From the NCBI GenBank assembly GCA_017852335.1, contig JAFMLG010000006.1:1-49814 (forward strand): a stretch of DNA of 49,814 bases, in the 5' to 3' direction. How positions within the stretch are numbered: position 1 is the stretch's first letter; each line of letters opens with the position of its first letter. The position numbers and the translations under genes were made by a program. Shown piece after piece: positions 1 to 9,114 of the stretch. The notes beneath the pieces are model-generated. The model was not told where the DNA came from and ran no database searches. It saw nothing but the letters and a program-made list of their open reading frames with translations. This stretch comes from Actinomycetota bacterium. Its GTDB lineage: Bacteria > Actinomycetota > Nitriliruptoria > Nitriliruptorales > Nitriliruptoraceae.

Positions 1-1
1 G

Positions 2-1630
2 ACGACCACGTCGGGGACCACCGTCGAGGTGGCGGCCCGGGCCCCGGAGCGCGCGGCCGCGGCGGCCGCGGCGGCCGAGGCGGCGTGGTGGTCCGACCCG
101 GTCGTCCACCGGCCGCCGGTCGACGGACGCGTGCTCCGCCCCTTCGTCCCCCCGGACGGTCCGTACGGCGCCGGGCACCGGGGCGTCGACCTCGCCGCCG
201 CCCCCGGGACGGCCGTCCGGGCCACGGCCCGCGGGACCGTCGCGCACGCCGGCCGCGTGGTCGGCGCGACCTGGGTCTCGATCGACCATCCCGACGGTCT
301 GCGGACCAGCTACGGACCGCTCGCCGCGGTGCGCGTCGCGCCGGGCCGGCGGGTGGCGGCCGGTGACGTCCTCGGCCTCGTCGCGGCCGCCGACCACGGC
401 GACCCCGACCGCGACGCCGGACTGCACCTCGGCGTGCGCCGCGGCGACACCTACCTCGACCCGGCGACGGTGCCCGACCTCGCCCCGCCGCGTCCGACGC
501 TGCTCGACGTGGGCGGCTGGGGCGCCGCGGACCTCGCGGTCGTCCCGTACGCCGCGTGGGAGGGCGGTCGGCTCGGAGGGGTGCTGACGCACGGCAGTCC
601 CGACGCGGCGGCGCCGGGGTACGCCCTACCGCCGTCGCCGAACCACCTCGTGCTGGTCGCCGGGTTCGGGACGGACAGCGACGGCGCGATCCTCGACGCG
701 CGTCACCTCGGGTACGACCTCGCCGGCGTCACCCACCTCTCGCACGCCGGTCGGCGCGCGGACGCGGACGCCGCCGCGGACGCCGCCGCGGCCGAGGCCG
801 GACCCGGCGGTCCCGACGCCGGCCCGTGGCGGGACCAGCTGCCGTACGTCGCCGCCGACACGTGGGGCGGTGTGGCGCGGGCCGCGCACCTGCTCCGCGA
901 CCAGCTCCGCGCGCAGGCGGCCCGCGAACCGGGCCGGGCCGTCGACCTCGTCGGCCACTCGTTCGGCGGGGTCACGATCGCGTACTACCTCCTCCATCTC
1001 CACGACCCCTACGACCGCACGCTCCCGCCCGTCGGGCACGTCGTCACGATCGCCTCGCCGCTGGAGGGCAGCGATCTCGCCCGCCTCGCCGACGCGGTCG
1101 ACGCGAACGGTGCGACCGGCCCGGCGCTGCGCGGGGTGCTGGGGCTGCTCGCGCGGACCGACGGTCCGCTGGCCGCGGCCGGCGGCCTCGACCCGGGGTC
1201 GCGTACGGTCGACGACCTCGGCACCGGCTCGGACCCGCTGGCGGTGCTGGCCGACGCCTGGGGGGTCGAGCGGACGGCCGGGGCGGCGGGGGCGTTCGCG
1301 ACGGGGACGCGGTGGCTCTCGATCGCCGGGAGCACCGACATCGTCGTCGGCGCGCACCGGGCGGCGCTGCCGGGGGAGGCCAGTCCCGACGGGGCGGTCC
1401 CCGCCCCGGAACGGCGGGTGCTGCCCGGGGGTCACTCGGGCGTGCTCGCGACCGAGGCCGTGCGGGAGGTGGTGTGGCGCTTCCTCGCCGACCGCGACGT
1501 CGTCGCGAGCCCCGGTCGCCTCGCGACCGCGGGCGGGGCGGTCCTCGGACAGGGGCTGCTGCTGGCCGCGACGGTGCTCGGGGACCGCGACGCCGCGGGG
1601 GCGCTGGTCGGCCCGCCGGGCGCGTCGTAG
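2..1630 (+). CDS. M23-like domain fused to alpha/beta hydrolase (5' partial)
   Basis: Two-domain, probably exported protein cut by the left edge. The frame is open from base 2; the first start codon is GTG 29, but no signal peptide follows it, so the true start is probably outside the window. Numbered from GTG 29, residues ~30-150 resemble an M23 (LytM) metallopeptidase, with the H50-x3-D54 ligand pair and a final LHLG...YLDP segment. The usual HxH is reduced to the single H133, as in many actinobacterial relatives, so peptidase activity is doubtful. Residues ~200-500 are an alpha/beta hydrolase (lipase or PGAP1-like), with GHSFG nucleophile S311 and plausible D437 and H469. Between the domains lies an Ala/Asp-rich stretch. 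An M23-type gene next to rpsB is also known in mycobacteria (Rv2891); the hydrolase fusion is the unusual part. Substrate unknown; a lipid or cell-wall ester is a guess. Confidence 0.8.
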   Translation, partial: TTTSGTTVEVAARAPERAAAAAAAAEAAWWSDPVVHRPPVDGRVLRPFVPPDGPYGAGHRGVDLAAAPGTAVRATARGTVAHAGRVVGATWVSIDHPDGLRTSYGPLAAVRVAPGRRVAAGDVLGLVAAADHGDPDRDAGLHLGVRRGDTYLDPATVPDLAPPRPTLLDVGGWGAADLAVVPYAAWEGGRLGGVLTHGSPDAAAPGYALPPSPNHLVLVAGFGTDSDGAILDARHLGYDLAGVTHLSHAGRRADADAAADAAAAEAGPGGPDAGPWRDQLPYVAADTWGGVARAAHLLRDQLRAQAAREPGRAVDLVGHSFGGVTIAYYLLHLHDPYDRTLPPVGHVVTIASPLEGSDLARLADAVDANGATGPALRGVLGLLARTDGPLAAAGGLDPGSRTVDDLGTGSDPLAVLADAWGVERTAGAAGAFATGTRWLSIAGSTDIVVGAHRAALPGEASPDGAVPAPERRVLPGGHSGVLATEAVREVVWRFLADRDVVASPGRLATAGGAVLGQGLLLAATVLGDRDAAGALVGPPGAS

Positions 1631-1633
1631 GCT
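1628..1633 (+). promoter_or_regulatory. -10 element TAGGCT
   Basis: TAGGCT fits TAnnnT. Its first three bases are the TAG stop of the upstream gene. It lies 43 nt before the ATG of the membrane protein gene. No -35 is recognisable. Confidence 0.5.
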
Positions 1634-1676
1634 GCCCGGGCGGCCCGGTCGTCCGGCCGGCCCGCGGGGGAGCCCG

Positions 1677-2390
1677 ATGATCTCGCGCCAGCTCGCGGGG
1701 ATCCTGCTGGTCGCGCTCGGCGTGGCGCAGCTCGTCATCTCGCTGACCGGATCGGGCGGCGAGGTCGCCGTCGCCCTCGGCGGGGCCGCGTTCCTCGCCG
1801 CGTTCCTCGCGACCCGGGCCTACGGCTTCCTCGTGCCCGGTGCGATCCTGACCGGCGTCGGCGTCGGTCTGGTCCTGCTCGACCGCGGTCAGCCCGTCGC
1901 CGTCCTGCAGCTCGGCCTCGCCGCCGGGTTCCTCGCCATCCCGGTCCTCCAGCTGGTGACCGGCGCCGCCCGCGAGAAGGGGTGGTGGTGGCCGCTGCTC
2001 CCGGCGGGGATCCTCGGGGCCCTCGGCGCGGTCGCGCTCGTCGACGCCGAGCTCGTGAACCTCGGCCTGCCGGGTCTCCTCGTCCTCGCGGGCATCGTCG
2101 CCGTCGCGAGCGGCGCGCGCGGGGCCGGGAAGCGGGCGGGTCGTCGGGCCGCCCAGCGCGAGGCCGCCCGGGCCGAGCGGGAGGCCGCGGCCGCCCTGCC
2201 GGCCGGGGCGGGGGACGGACCGGACGGGCGCGACGCGGACCCCGGGGCCCCGTCCGCCCTCGGGGCGGCCGCCGGCGACCCGGAGGACGCGTCGGACGGC
2301 CCGCCGCCGGGCGCTCCCGGTGGTGACCCCGACCGGCACGACGACGACCGGGCCGGACCCGGCCCCGACGGGCCCGACGGCCCGCGGTAG
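1677..2390 (+). CDS. Hypothetical multi-pass membrane protein with acidic tail
   Basis: A 237-residue protein of unrecognised family. Residues 1-140 hold about six hydrophobic segments (near 5-25, 28-46, 50-68, 75-93, 103-119, 122-139). A charged Ala/Arg/Glu stretch (~143-170) that could form a short helix follows, then a Gly/Pro/Asp-rich disordered tail to the end. ATG 1677 is chosen because GGGGGAG ends 5 nt upstream and the hydrophobic segment begins at once. Its TAG stop starts the probable rpsB promoter. The position between an envelope hydrolase and rpsB gives no functional clue. It could be a small integral membrane scaffold; no enzyme motif is visible. Confidence 0.75.
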   Translation: MISRQLAGILLVALGVAQLVISLTGSGGEVAVALGGAAFLAAFLATRAYGFLVPGAILTGVGVGLVLLDRGQPVAVLQLGLAAGFLAIPVLQLVTGAAREKGWWWPLLPAGILGALGAVALVDAELVNLGLPGLLVLAGIVAVASGARGAGKRAGRRAAQREAARAEREAAAALPAGAGDGPDGRDADPGAPSALGAAAGDPEDASDGPPPGAPGGDPDRHDDDRAGPGPDGPDGPR

Positions 2391-2393
2391 CAT
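2388..2393 (+). promoter_or_regulatory. -10 element TAGCAT for rpsB
   Basis: TAGCAT, whose TAG is the stop codon of the preceding gene. Transcription from here would give rpsB a leader of about 185 nt. Confidence 0.45.
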
Positions 2394-2477
2394 CCCGCCG
2401 CCCCCCGGACCCCGGGCGGGCGCTCCACCACCCACCGCAGTCCCATCACGCACGCCCGCCGACGGGCGGCCCCGGTG

Positions 2478-2492
2478 CCCCGCGACGCGGGG
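2478..2492 (+). promoter_or_regulatory. Hairpin in rpsB leader
   Basis: CCCCGC-GAC-GCGGGG is a perfect 6-bp stem with a 3-nt loop in the 194-nt gap before rpsB. S2 often regulates its own mRNA, so a leader structure is plausible. The rest of the gap is GC-rich and without other clear signals. Confidence 0.3.
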
Positions 2493-2584
2493 TGGGCCGC
2501 CGGGCCGAGGGTCGCGCCGCGAGGCGCCGCCCGAGGTCGCACGGATGACGCGGGCGGAGGCCCAACCGAACCGGAGGCACCACC

Positions 2585-3496
2585 ATGGCCGTCGTCACCA
2601 TGCGCCAGCTCCTCGAGGCCGGCGTCCACTTCGGGCACCAGACCCGCCGCTGGAACCCGAAGATGAAGCGGTTCATCTACGGCGAGCGCAACGGCATCTA
2701 CGTCATCGACCTGCGCCAGACCGTCGGGCGCATCGAGCGCGCGTACTCCTTCACCCGCGACCTCGTCGCGAAGGGCGGGACCGTCCTCTTCGTCGGGACG
2801 AAGAAGCAGGCCGCCGAGACGATCCGCTACCAGGCCGAGCGCGTCGGCATGCCGTACGTCACCGAGCGGTGGCTGGGCGGGATGCTCACCAACTTCGCGA
2901 CCATGAAGTCGCGCGTCGCGCGGCTCCGCGAGCTCGAGGCGATGCGCAGCTCGGGCACCTACGACCTCCTCCCGAAGAAGGAGGTCCTGCAGCTGGAGCG
3001 CGAGCGCGAGAAGCTCGAGATCAACCTCGGCGGCATCCGCGACATGGCCCGCCGTCCCGACGCCATCTGGGTCGTCGACACCGTGATCGAGGAGATCGCG
3101 GTGAAGGAGGCGAACCGCCTCGGGATCCCGGTCATCGGCATCCTCGACACCAACTGCGACCCCGACGTCGTGCAGTACCCGATCCCGGGCAACGACGACG
3201 CGATCCGGTCCTCGACCCTGCTGACCCGCATCATCGCGGACGCCGTCGCCGACGGGCTGGTGCGCCGCGCCTCCCGCAGCGCCGACGACGAGCTGCGCGC
3301 GCAGGCCGAGGCCGCCGCGGCCCCCGCCGCCGGAGAGGCCGGCGAGCCGAAGGCCGCCTGGGAGCTCGAGCTCGAGCGGCAGAAGGCCGCCGAGCAGGCC
3401 TCCCGCGCCGCCGCCGCGGATCTCGCCGCGCAGGCCCTGCCCGAGCTCGCCGACGACCTGGTCGGCGCCGACGACCTCGTCGGCGACGAGGACTGA
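2585..3496 (+). CDS. rpsB: 30S ribosomal protein S2
   Basis: Small-subunit protein S2, needed to anchor S1 and complete the 30S head/body junction. The 303-residue product begins [20 protein letters not shown] and carries the family hallmarks [26 protein letters not shown] and the closing [13 protein letters not shown] block. Residues ~230-303 are an Ala/Glu-rich extension beyond the usual ~230-260 residue core, common in actinobacteria. GGAGG at 2573-2577 lies 7 nt before ATG 2585. tsf follows after 11 nt, the standard rpsB-tsf pair. A promoter at 2388 and a 190-nt structured leader suggest S2 feedback control. Confidence 0.98.
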   Translation: MAVVTMRQLLEAGVHFGHQTRRWNPKMKRFIYGERNGIYVIDLRQTVGRIERAYSFTRDLVAKGGTVLFVGTKKQAAETIRYQAERVGMPYVTERWLGGMLTNFATMKSRVARLRELEAMRSSGTYDLLPKKEVLQLEREREKLEINLGGIRDMARRPDAIWVVDTVIEEIAVKEANRLGIPVIGILDTNCDPDVVQYPIPGNDDAIRSSTLLTRIIADAVADGLVRRASRSADDELRAQAEAAAAPAAGEAGEPKAAWELELERQKAAEQASRAAAADLAAQALPELADDLVGADDLVGDED

Positions 3497-3507
3497 GGAG
3501 CCCCCCG

Positions 3508-4119
3508 ATGGAGATCTCCGCCGCCGCCGTCCGCGAGCTCCGCGAGCTCACGAACGCCCCGATGATGGCCTGCAAGTCCGCCCTGGTCGACGCCGGGGGG
3601 GACCTCGAGAAGGCCGCCGAGCTGGTCCGCGAGCGCACGGGCGCCAAGATGGACGCCCGCGTCGCCGACCGGACCGCGTCCGAGGGTGCGGTCGTCAGCT
3701 ACCTCCACACGCCGACCCCGGGCCTGCCGGCCCGCGTCGGGGTCCTCCTCCAGCTCTCGAGCGAGACGGACTTCGTCGCGAAGGCCGAGCCGTTCCAGGA
3801 GCTGGCCCGCCAGCTCTGCCTGCACATCGCGGCGTCGAAGCCGCTGGTGGTCCGGACCGAGGACGTCGACCCGGCGCTGCTCGAGAAGGAGCGCGACTTC
3901 GCCCGGCGGGAGGCCGAGGAGCAGGGCAAGCCGGCCGAGGTCGTCGAGCGCATCGTCGAGGGCAAGGTGAAGAAGGTGCTGAGCGAGTGGGTCCTGCTCG
4001 ACCAGCCGTTCGTCATCGACCCGGACCGGACGGTCGCCCAGGCGATCAGCGACGTCCAGGGCGTGCTCGGCGAGAAGGTCGAGATCGCGCGGTTCGCCCG
4101 GTTCGAGGTCGGCGCCTGA
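3508..4119 (+). CDS. tsf: Elongation factor Ts, short form
   Basis: Guanine-nucleotide exchange factor for EF-Tu. At 203 residues it is shorter than the ~270-280 residue actinobacterial form and closer to the Thermus type. The N-terminal UBA-like part ([16 protein letters not shown]) and the SSETDFVAK motif near residues 85-93, which reaches into EF-Tu, are both present. The second half of the core is compressed, apparently with only one full dimerisation/core subdomain. ATG 3508 follows TGAGGAG (3494-3500). The frame is also open far upstream through rpsB, but only this start has the EF-Ts N-terminus. It sits 11 nt after rpsB, so the two are co-transcribed. Confidence 0.97.
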   Translation: MEISAAAVRELRELTNAPMMACKSALVDAGGDLEKAAELVRERTGAKMDARVADRTASEGAVVSYLHTPTPGLPARVGVLLQLSSETDFVAKAEPFQELARQLCLHIAASKPLVVRTEDVDPALLEKERDFARREAEEQGKPAEVVERIVEGKVKKVLSEWVLLDQPFVIDPDRTVAQAISDVQGVLGEKVEIARFARFEVGA

Positions 4120-4159
4120 CCGACGGCGCGCCGGCCCGGCCGGCGGGGGAGGCACCACG

Positions 4160-4894
4160 GTGACGCGCAGGCCGCTGAAGCGGGTCCTCCTCAAGCTCTC
4201 CGGCGAGGCGTTCAGCGACCCGACCGTGCAGGGCGGCATCGATCCGGCGGTCGTGCGGCAGGTCGCCGGTGAGGTCGCCGAGCTGATCGAGGCCGACGGG
4301 ACCGAGATCGCCATCGTCGTCGGCGGCGGGAACATCTTCCGCGGCAACTCGCCGTCGGCCGCGGGCATGGACCGCTCGAGCGCCGACCAGATGGGGATGC
4401 TCGCCACCGTCATCAACGCGCTGGCGCTGCAGGACGCGCTCGAGAAGGTCGGCGTGCCGACCCGCGTCCAGACCGCGATCTGGATGCAGCAGGTCGCCGA
4501 GCCGTACATCCGGCGCAAGGCCATGCGCCATCTCGAGAAGAAGCGCGTCGTCGTGTTCGCGGCGGGGCTCGGGGCGCCGTACTTCACGACCGACACGACC
4601 GCGGCCCAGCGCGCGCTCGAGATCGGCGCCGAGGCGATCCTGAAGGGGACGCAGGTCGACGGCGTGTACGACCGCGACCCCAAGATCCACGCCGACGCCG
4701 AGCGGTTCGACGAGATCGACTTCCTCTCGGTGCTGAACCGCGGCCTGCGGGTGATGGACGCCACGGCCATCTCGCTCTGCATGGACAACGACCTGCCGAT
4801 CGTCGTGTTCGAGCTGCTCCGGGCCGGGAACATCGGGCGGGTCGTGCGCGGCGAGGCCGTCGGCACGCTCGTGACGGGCACCGGCGGGGCGTAG
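4160..4894 (+). CDS. pyrH: UMP kinase
   Basis: Cytosolic hexameric UMP kinase, making UDP from UMP and ATP in pyrimidine synthesis. The 244-residue sequence has the amino-acid-kinase-fold motifs: [12 protein letters not shown] at the start, [10 protein letters not shown] near residue 55, [14 protein letters not shown] and [15 protein letters not shown]. It starts with GTG 4160, 7 nt after GGGGGAGG. It ends with TAG, one of only four TAG stops here, ten bases before a TACCCT element for frr. It is 40 nt downstream of tsf and likely part of the rpsB operon. Confidence 0.98.
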   Translation: MTRRPLKRVLLKLSGEAFSDPTVQGGIDPAVVRQVAGEVAELIEADGTEIAIVVGGGNIFRGNSPSAAGMDRSSADQMGMLATVINALALQDALEKVGVPTRVQTAIWMQQVAEPYIRRKAMRHLEKKRVVVFAAGLGAPYFTTDTTAAQRALEIGAEAILKGTQVDGVYDRDPKIHADAERFDEIDFLSVLNRGLRVMDATAISLCMDNDLPIVVFELLRAGNIGRVVRGEAVGTLVTGTGGA

Positions 4895-4904
4895 GGGCCG
4901 GCCG

Positions 4905-4910
4905 TACCCT
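4905..4910 (+). promoter_or_regulatory. -10 element TACCCT for frr
   Basis: TACCCT followed by CGGCCC, the same 12 bases as the dapF promoter at 46283. It lies 50 nt before the frr ATG. Confidence 0.45.
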
Positions 4911-4960
4911 CGGCCCACCGCGGCGGGTCCGGCCCGTCCGCGATCCGGGAGGAGCGTGGG

Positions 4961-5521
4961 ATGTCGCTCGACGAGATCGTGGCGGACGCCGAGCGCCGCA
5001 TGGACCAGGCCGTCGTGAAGGTCGGCGAGGACTTCGGCGCGATCCGGACCGGACGCGCGAACCCCCAGATCCTGAACCGGCTCGTCGTCGACTACTACGG
5101 CACGCCGACCCCGGTCCAGCAGCTCGCGAACTTCAGCGTCCCCGAGCCGCGCATCCTCCTCGTGAACCCCTTCGACCCCGCCGCCATCGACGACATCTCC
5201 CGGGCGATCAGCGAGGCCGACCTCGGGCTGAACCCCGCCTCGGACGGCCGGGTGCTCCGGTGCGTCTTCCCCGAGCTGACCGAGGAGCGGCGGAAGGACT
5301 ACATCCGCCTCGCGAAGCAGACCGCCGAGGAGGGTCGCGTCGCGGTCCGCAACGTCCGCCGCAGCGCCCGCGAGGCGATGCAGCGCCTCGAGGACGACGG
5401 CGAGGTCGGGAAGGACGACCACGAGCGGTCGCAGAAGCGGCTCGAGGAGCTGACCGCCGCGCACGTCGCGAAGGTCGACCGCGCCCTCGAGGCGAAGGAG
5501 AAGGAGCTGCTCGAGGTCTGA
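4961..5521 (+). CDS. frr: Ribosome recycling factor
   Basis: RRF splits the post-termination ribosome together with EF-G. The 186-residue length is typical. The sequence shows the three-helix-bundle ends (MSLDEIVADAERRMDQAV and the charged C-terminal helix ending KEKELLEV), the RTGRANPQILNRLVVDYYGTP region and LTEERRKDYIRLAKQ. GGGAGGAG (4947-4954) precedes ATG 4961. Order pyrH-frr-cdsA is conserved in actinobacteria. A TACCCT element 50 nt upstream suggests transcription partly independent of pyrH. Confidence 0.98.
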   Translation: MSLDEIVADAERRMDQAVVKVGEDFGAIRTGRANPQILNRLVVDYYGTPTPVQQLANFSVPEPRILLVNPFDPAAIDDISRAISEADLGLNPASDGRVLRCVFPELTEERRKDYIRLAKQTAEEGRVAVRNVRRSAREAMQRLEDDGEVGKDDHERSQKRLEELTAAHVAKVDRALEAKEKELLEV

Positions 5522-5546
5522 GGCCCCGGCCCGGACCCGAGCGCCC

Positions 5547-6377
5547 ATGACCGGCCCCGCCGCCGACGCCGCCCCCTCGTCCGGCGGGCGCGACCTCCGG
5601 GCGGCGACCGTCGTCGGGGCCGCGCTGCTGGCGGCGCTCGCCGGCGCGCTGGCCGGACCGACCTGGCTGCTCGCGGCGCTGCTCCTCGCGCTGCTCGCCG
5701 TCGGCCTCGTCGAGACGGGCGGGATCCTCGCGCGCGCCGAGCGGCCCGTCGACGTCGACGTGCTCCTCGTCGTCGCGGTGGCCGGGGTGAGTGGCGCCGT
5801 CCTCGCCGGCGAGCGCGGGCTGCTCGCGGCCGCCGCGCTGCTCCCGGTCGCGGCGCTGCTGCGCGCCGTGTCGCGCGGCGGGGGGGCGGGGGCGCTCGAG
5901 CGCGTCGCCCGGACGGTGCTGCTCGGCGCCTGGGTCGTGCTGCTCGGAGCGCACGCGATCCTCCTCGACGCGGCGCTCGGCGCGGGGGCGGTGCTCGGGG
6001 TCGTCGGGGCGGTCGCCGTCGCCGACACCGCGGCGTACGCGGTCGGGTCCGTCGCCGGCCGCCGGCCCCTCTCCCCGCGGCTCAGCCCGAACAAGACCTG
6101 GGAGGGCGTGGTCGGCGGGCTCGTCGCGGCCGGCGCGTTCGGCGCGACGGTCGTGGCCGGCGTCGGCCCCCGCCCCGGCGCGGTCCTCGGCGCGGCGATC
6201 GCCGTCGCCGTCGCCGTCGCCGGGGTGGTCGGCGACCTCGCCGAGTCGCTCGTGAAGCGGGACCTCGGCGTGAAGGACCTGGGGCGGTCGCTGCCCGGTC
6301 ACGGCGGCGTGCTCGACCGCGTGGACGCGCTCCTGCTGGCGCTGCCCGTCGGGTACCACCTCCTCCGCCTCGCGTGA
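5547..6377 (+). CDS. cdsA: Phosphatidate cytidylyltransferase
   Basis: Integral membrane enzyme that makes CDP-diacylglycerol from phosphatidate and CTP, the precursor used by PgsA (encoded at 33.9 kb). The 276-residue protein has many hydrophobic segments and the C-terminal CdsA signature: LSPNKTWEG near residue 180, then GDLAESLVKRDLGVKDLG and LPGHGGVLDRVD near 228-262, with the conserved acidic residues. ATG 5547 has no strong ribosome site and lies 25 nt after frr, so translation may depend on the upstream message. Its TGA overlaps the rlmN ATG (TGATG). Confidence 0.96.
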   Translation: MTGPAADAAPSSGGRDLRAATVVGAALLAALAGALAGPTWLLAALLLALLAVGLVETGGILARAERPVDVDVLLVVAVAGVSGAVLAGERGLLAAAALLPVAALLRAVSRGGGAGALERVARTVLLGAWVVLLGAHAILLDAALGAGAVLGVVGAVAVADTAAYAVGSVAGRRPLSPRLSPNKTWEGVVGGLVAAGAFGATVVAGVGPRPGAVLGAAIAVAVAVAGVVGDLAESLVKRDLGVKDLGRSLPGHGGVLDRVDALLLALPVGYHLLRLA

Positions 6378-7660
6378 TGGGCGTCCCGGACGTGGACCGG
6401 GAGGTCCCCGACGACGGCCCGCCGCCCGTCCCCGAGGGCCGCGTCGACCTCTTCGCCCTCGACCGCGACGGCCTGGCCGCGCTGATGACCGAGCTCGGCG
6501 AGCCGGCGTACCGCGCCCGGCAGGTGGGGGCGTGGCTCGCGCGGGGCGTCGACGACCCGACGCGCATGACCGACCTCCCCGCGCACCTGCGCGACCGGCT
6601 GGCCGAGCGGTCGGCGGGGTCGGCCCCCGAACTGGTCGCGCACCACGTCGCCGACGACGGACGGACCCACAAGTTCCTGCTGCGGTTCGCCGACGGCGAG
6701 GCGATCGAGACGGTGCTGATGCGGTACCCGCGGCGCGCCACCGTCTGCGTCTCGACCCAGGCCGGCTGCGCGATGGGCTGCCCGTTCTGCGCGACCGGCC
6801 AGGCGGGGCTGCGGCGGCAGCTCACCGCCGGCGAGGTCGTGCGCCAGGTCACCGTCGCGCACCGGGCGCTGGTCGACGGCCGGGTCGGCGACGTCCCGCT
6901 CGAGGGCGACGGACCCGACCGCGTCACCAACGTCGTGTTCATGGGGATGGGCGAGCCGCTCGCCAACCTCGAGGCCACCGTCGGGGCGGTCCGGTGGCTC
7001 CACGACCCCGAGGGGTTCGGGCTCTCCGCCCGGGCGCTGACCGTCTCGACCGTCGGACTCGTCCCGGCCATCGGGCGTCTCGCGGACCTCGGGCTCCCGA
7101 TCACGCTCGCCGTCAGCCTCCACGCCGCGACCGACGCGCTCCGCGACGAGCTCGTGCCGGTGAACCGGGTCCACCCGATCGCCGAGCTGGAGCGGGCGGT
7201 CCGCGCCTACCGCGCCCGGACCCGGCGGCGGGTCACGCTCGAGTGGTGCCTGATCGGGGACGTGAACGACGGCGACGCCCAGGCCGACGCGCTCGTCGGG
7301 GTCGCCCGGCGGCTCCGGGCGCACGTCAACGTCATCCCGATGAACCCGACCCCCGGCGTGCGGTGGCGCGAGCCCGACCCGGACCGGACGCGGGCGTTCG
7401 CGGCCCGGGTCGAGCGCGGTGGGGTCGCGGTGACCCTCCGCGACACCCGGGGCCGGGACGCCGAGGCCGCCTGCGGGCAACTGCTCGCCGCCCGGACGCT
7501 GGGGGACGGCCGGATCCTGCCGCTGGCCCGGGGCGCGGCGGACCGTGTCACCGCCCTCGCGGGGGTCCGTCCGTCCGGCCCGGCCGCGACCGCCGCGGCT
7601 CCGAACCCTGTCGAGGCCCCGGCGGACCGGTCGGGAGCGCCAGGAGGCGGACGAGGGTGA
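6377..7660 (+). CDS. rlmN: Dual-specificity 23S rRNA/tRNA adenine-C2 methyltransferase
   Basis: Radical-SAM enzyme that methylates A2503 of 23S rRNA and A37 of some tRNAs. The 427-residue protein has the 4Fe-4S motif C131-x3-C135-x2-C138 in GCAMGCPFCATG, the SAM-binding MGMGEPLAN block, and C366 (ACGQL), matching the Cys that carries the transferred methyl group. ATG 6377 overlaps the cdsA stop; GTG 6374 just before it is in frame but would overlap more. A ~45-residue Pro/Ala/Gly-rich tail follows the catalytic core. It takes the place between cdsA and rseP where many bacteria have dxr; no dxr is in the window. Confidence 0.96.
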   Translation: MGVPDVDREVPDDGPPPVPEGRVDLFALDRDGLAALMTELGEPAYRARQVGAWLARGVDDPTRMTDLPAHLRDRLAERSAGSAPELVAHHVADDGRTHKFLLRFADGEAIETVLMRYPRRATVCVSTQAGCAMGCPFCATGQAGLRRQLTAGEVVRQVTVAHRALVDGRVGDVPLEGDGPDRVTNVVFMGMGEPLANLEATVGAVRWLHDPEGFGLSARALTVSTVGLVPAIGRLADLGLPITLAVSLHAATDALRDELVPVNRVHPIAELERAVRAYRARTRRRVTLEWCLIGDVNDGDAQADALVGVARRLRAHVNVIPMNPTPGVRWREPDPDRTRAFAARVERGGVAVTLRDTRGRDAEAACGQLLAARTLGDGRILPLARGAADRVTALAGVRPSGPAATAAAPNPVEAPADRSGAPGGGRG

Positions 7661-9072
7661 GCGCGCTCGGCGTGACGGCGTTCGTCGCCGCGCTCGTGGC
7701 CGCCGTGCTCGTGCACGAGCTGTTCCACCTGCTCGGTGCCCGGTGGTCCGGGATGCGCGTCGACCGCTACTTCGTCGGGTTCGGTCCGACGCTGTGGTCG
7801 ACCCGCCGTGGGGAGACCGAGGTCGGCCTCAAGCTGCTGCCGCTCGGCGGGTTCGTCCGGATCGTCGGGATGGACCCGGAGGACCCGGTCCAGCCCCCGC
7901 TCGTCGCGGAGCTGCCGGACCCCGCCGCCGACGAGGCCGTGTGGGCGGCCGCTCTGGCCGACGGGCTCCGCGCCCGCGGTGTGCGGTCGGAGACGGCGCT
8001 GCGCATCCGCGACGCGGCCCGCGGCGCGCGCTCGGCCGTGCCGATCGCCGACGCCGGGACCGCGGCCGCCGACGCCGTGACCGGCGCCGTCGTCGCCGAG
8101 CTCGGTGCGCCGCGCCGCGTCGGTGACCTCGCGTGGCGGGTGCTCCGTGGCGACGAGGGTCGGCGGTACGGCGACCGCCCGGCGCGGCAGCGGGCGCTCG
8201 CGATCGTCCTCGGTCCGCTCTCCCACGCCGCGATCGCGTTCGTGCTGCTGCTCGGCGTGCAGCTCGGGTGGCCGCAGCCGACGGGCGAGCTCACCACCGT
8301 CGTCGCGGCCGTGCAGCAGGACTCGCCGGCGGACGCCGCCGGCCTCGCCCCCGGTGACCGGCTGCTCTCCGTCGCCGGCGTCGCCAGCGACGACTTCCTC
8401 GTGCTGCGCGACGGGCTGCGGTCGCGGCCCGGCGTCGCCGTCGACGTCCGGGTCGAGCGCGACGGCGCCGTCGACACGGTCCGGATCGTCCCGGCGGCCG
8501 TCGAGACCCCGGACGGGACCGTGGGGCTGATCGGGATCGCCGTCGAGCCGGTCGTGGCCGACGTCGGCGTCGTCGACGCGGTCGTCGCCGCGGCCGTCGG
8601 CGAGCCCGGGGGCGCCTCACCCGGCGGTGTGGTGCCGCTGGCCCGCGACTCGGTCGCCGGGCTCGTCCGCATCCTCTCCCCGCAGGGGTTTGCCGACCTC
8701 ATGGGCCAGGCCGTCGGGGTCGAGGAGCGGGACCCGACCGGGGCGGTGTCGCTGGTCGGGGCCGCCTCGATCGCCGGTCAGATCGGCGCCCGTGACGGCG
8801 GACTGCCGGTGCTGCTCGGGCTCCTGGCCGCGATCAACGTCTTCTTCATGCTGTTCAACCTCGTGCCGCTCCCGCCGTTCGACGGCGGGCACCTCGCGGT
8901 CATCGGCGTCGAGTCGGCGGTGAACGGGCTGCGCCGGGCGCGCGGTCGCGCGGCCGACTTCCGTGTCCGCCCCGAGGCGCTGACCGCGCTGGCCGCGCCG
9001 GTGCTGGCCGTGCTCGTCGTGCTGCTCGTCGCGACGCTGTGGCTCGACGTCACCGCACCGATCCGGCTGTGA
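7657..9072 (+). CDS. rseP: Site-2 protease, RseP/Rip1 family, with large insertion
   Basis: Membrane-embedded zinc protease that cuts anti-sigma factors or other membrane proteins within the bilayer. The zinc site is complete: H20-E-L-F-H24 in the first helix and [13 protein letters not shown] with D409 in the last helices. A PDZ domain spans about residues 215-290. At 471 residues it is longer than Rip1 (~404). Around residues 72-165, between [11 protein letters not shown] and the second membrane segment, there is an Ala/Arg/Asp-rich insertion not expected in the family, and the usual GPxxN is GPLSH (H190). GTG 7657 overlaps the rlmN stop (GTGA). ispG follows, as in mycobacteria. Confidence 0.93.
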   Translation: MSALGVTAFVAALVAAVLVHELFHLLGARWSGMRVDRYFVGFGPTLWSTRRGETEVGLKLLPLGGFVRIVGMDPEDPVQPPLVAELPDPAADEAVWAAALADGLRARGVRSETALRIRDAARGARSAVPIADAGTAAADAVTGAVVAELGAPRRVGDLAWRVLRGDEGRRYGDRPARQRALAIVLGPLSHAAIAFVLLLGVQLGWPQPTGELTTVVAAVQQDSPADAAGLAPGDRLLSVAGVASDDFLVLRDGLRSRPGVAVDVRVERDGAVDTVRIVPAAVETPDGTVGLIGIAVEPVVADVGVVDAVVAAAVGEPGGASPGGVVPLARDSVAGLVRILSPQGFADLMGQAVGVEERDPTGAVSLVGAASIAGQIGARDGGLPVLLGLLAAINVFFMLFNLVPLPPFDGGHLAVIGVESAVNGLRRARGRAADFRVRPEALTALAAPVLAVLVVLLVATLWLDVTAPIRL

Positions 9073-9108
9073 GGACGCCGCGGCCCGGGCCGCGCACGAC
9101 CCCGCGGA

Positions 9109-9114
9109 TACCCT
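9109..9114 (+). promoter_or_regulatory. -10 element TACCCT for ispG
   Basis: TACCCT in the 70-nt gap after rseP, 28 nt before the ispG GTG. It would give a leader of about 20 nt. Confidence 0.45.

Noticed and set aside
2545-3507. Extension of the tsf frame upstream through rpsB
   Set aside because: The frame is open by chance; EF-Ts homology and a ribosome site begin at ATG 3508.
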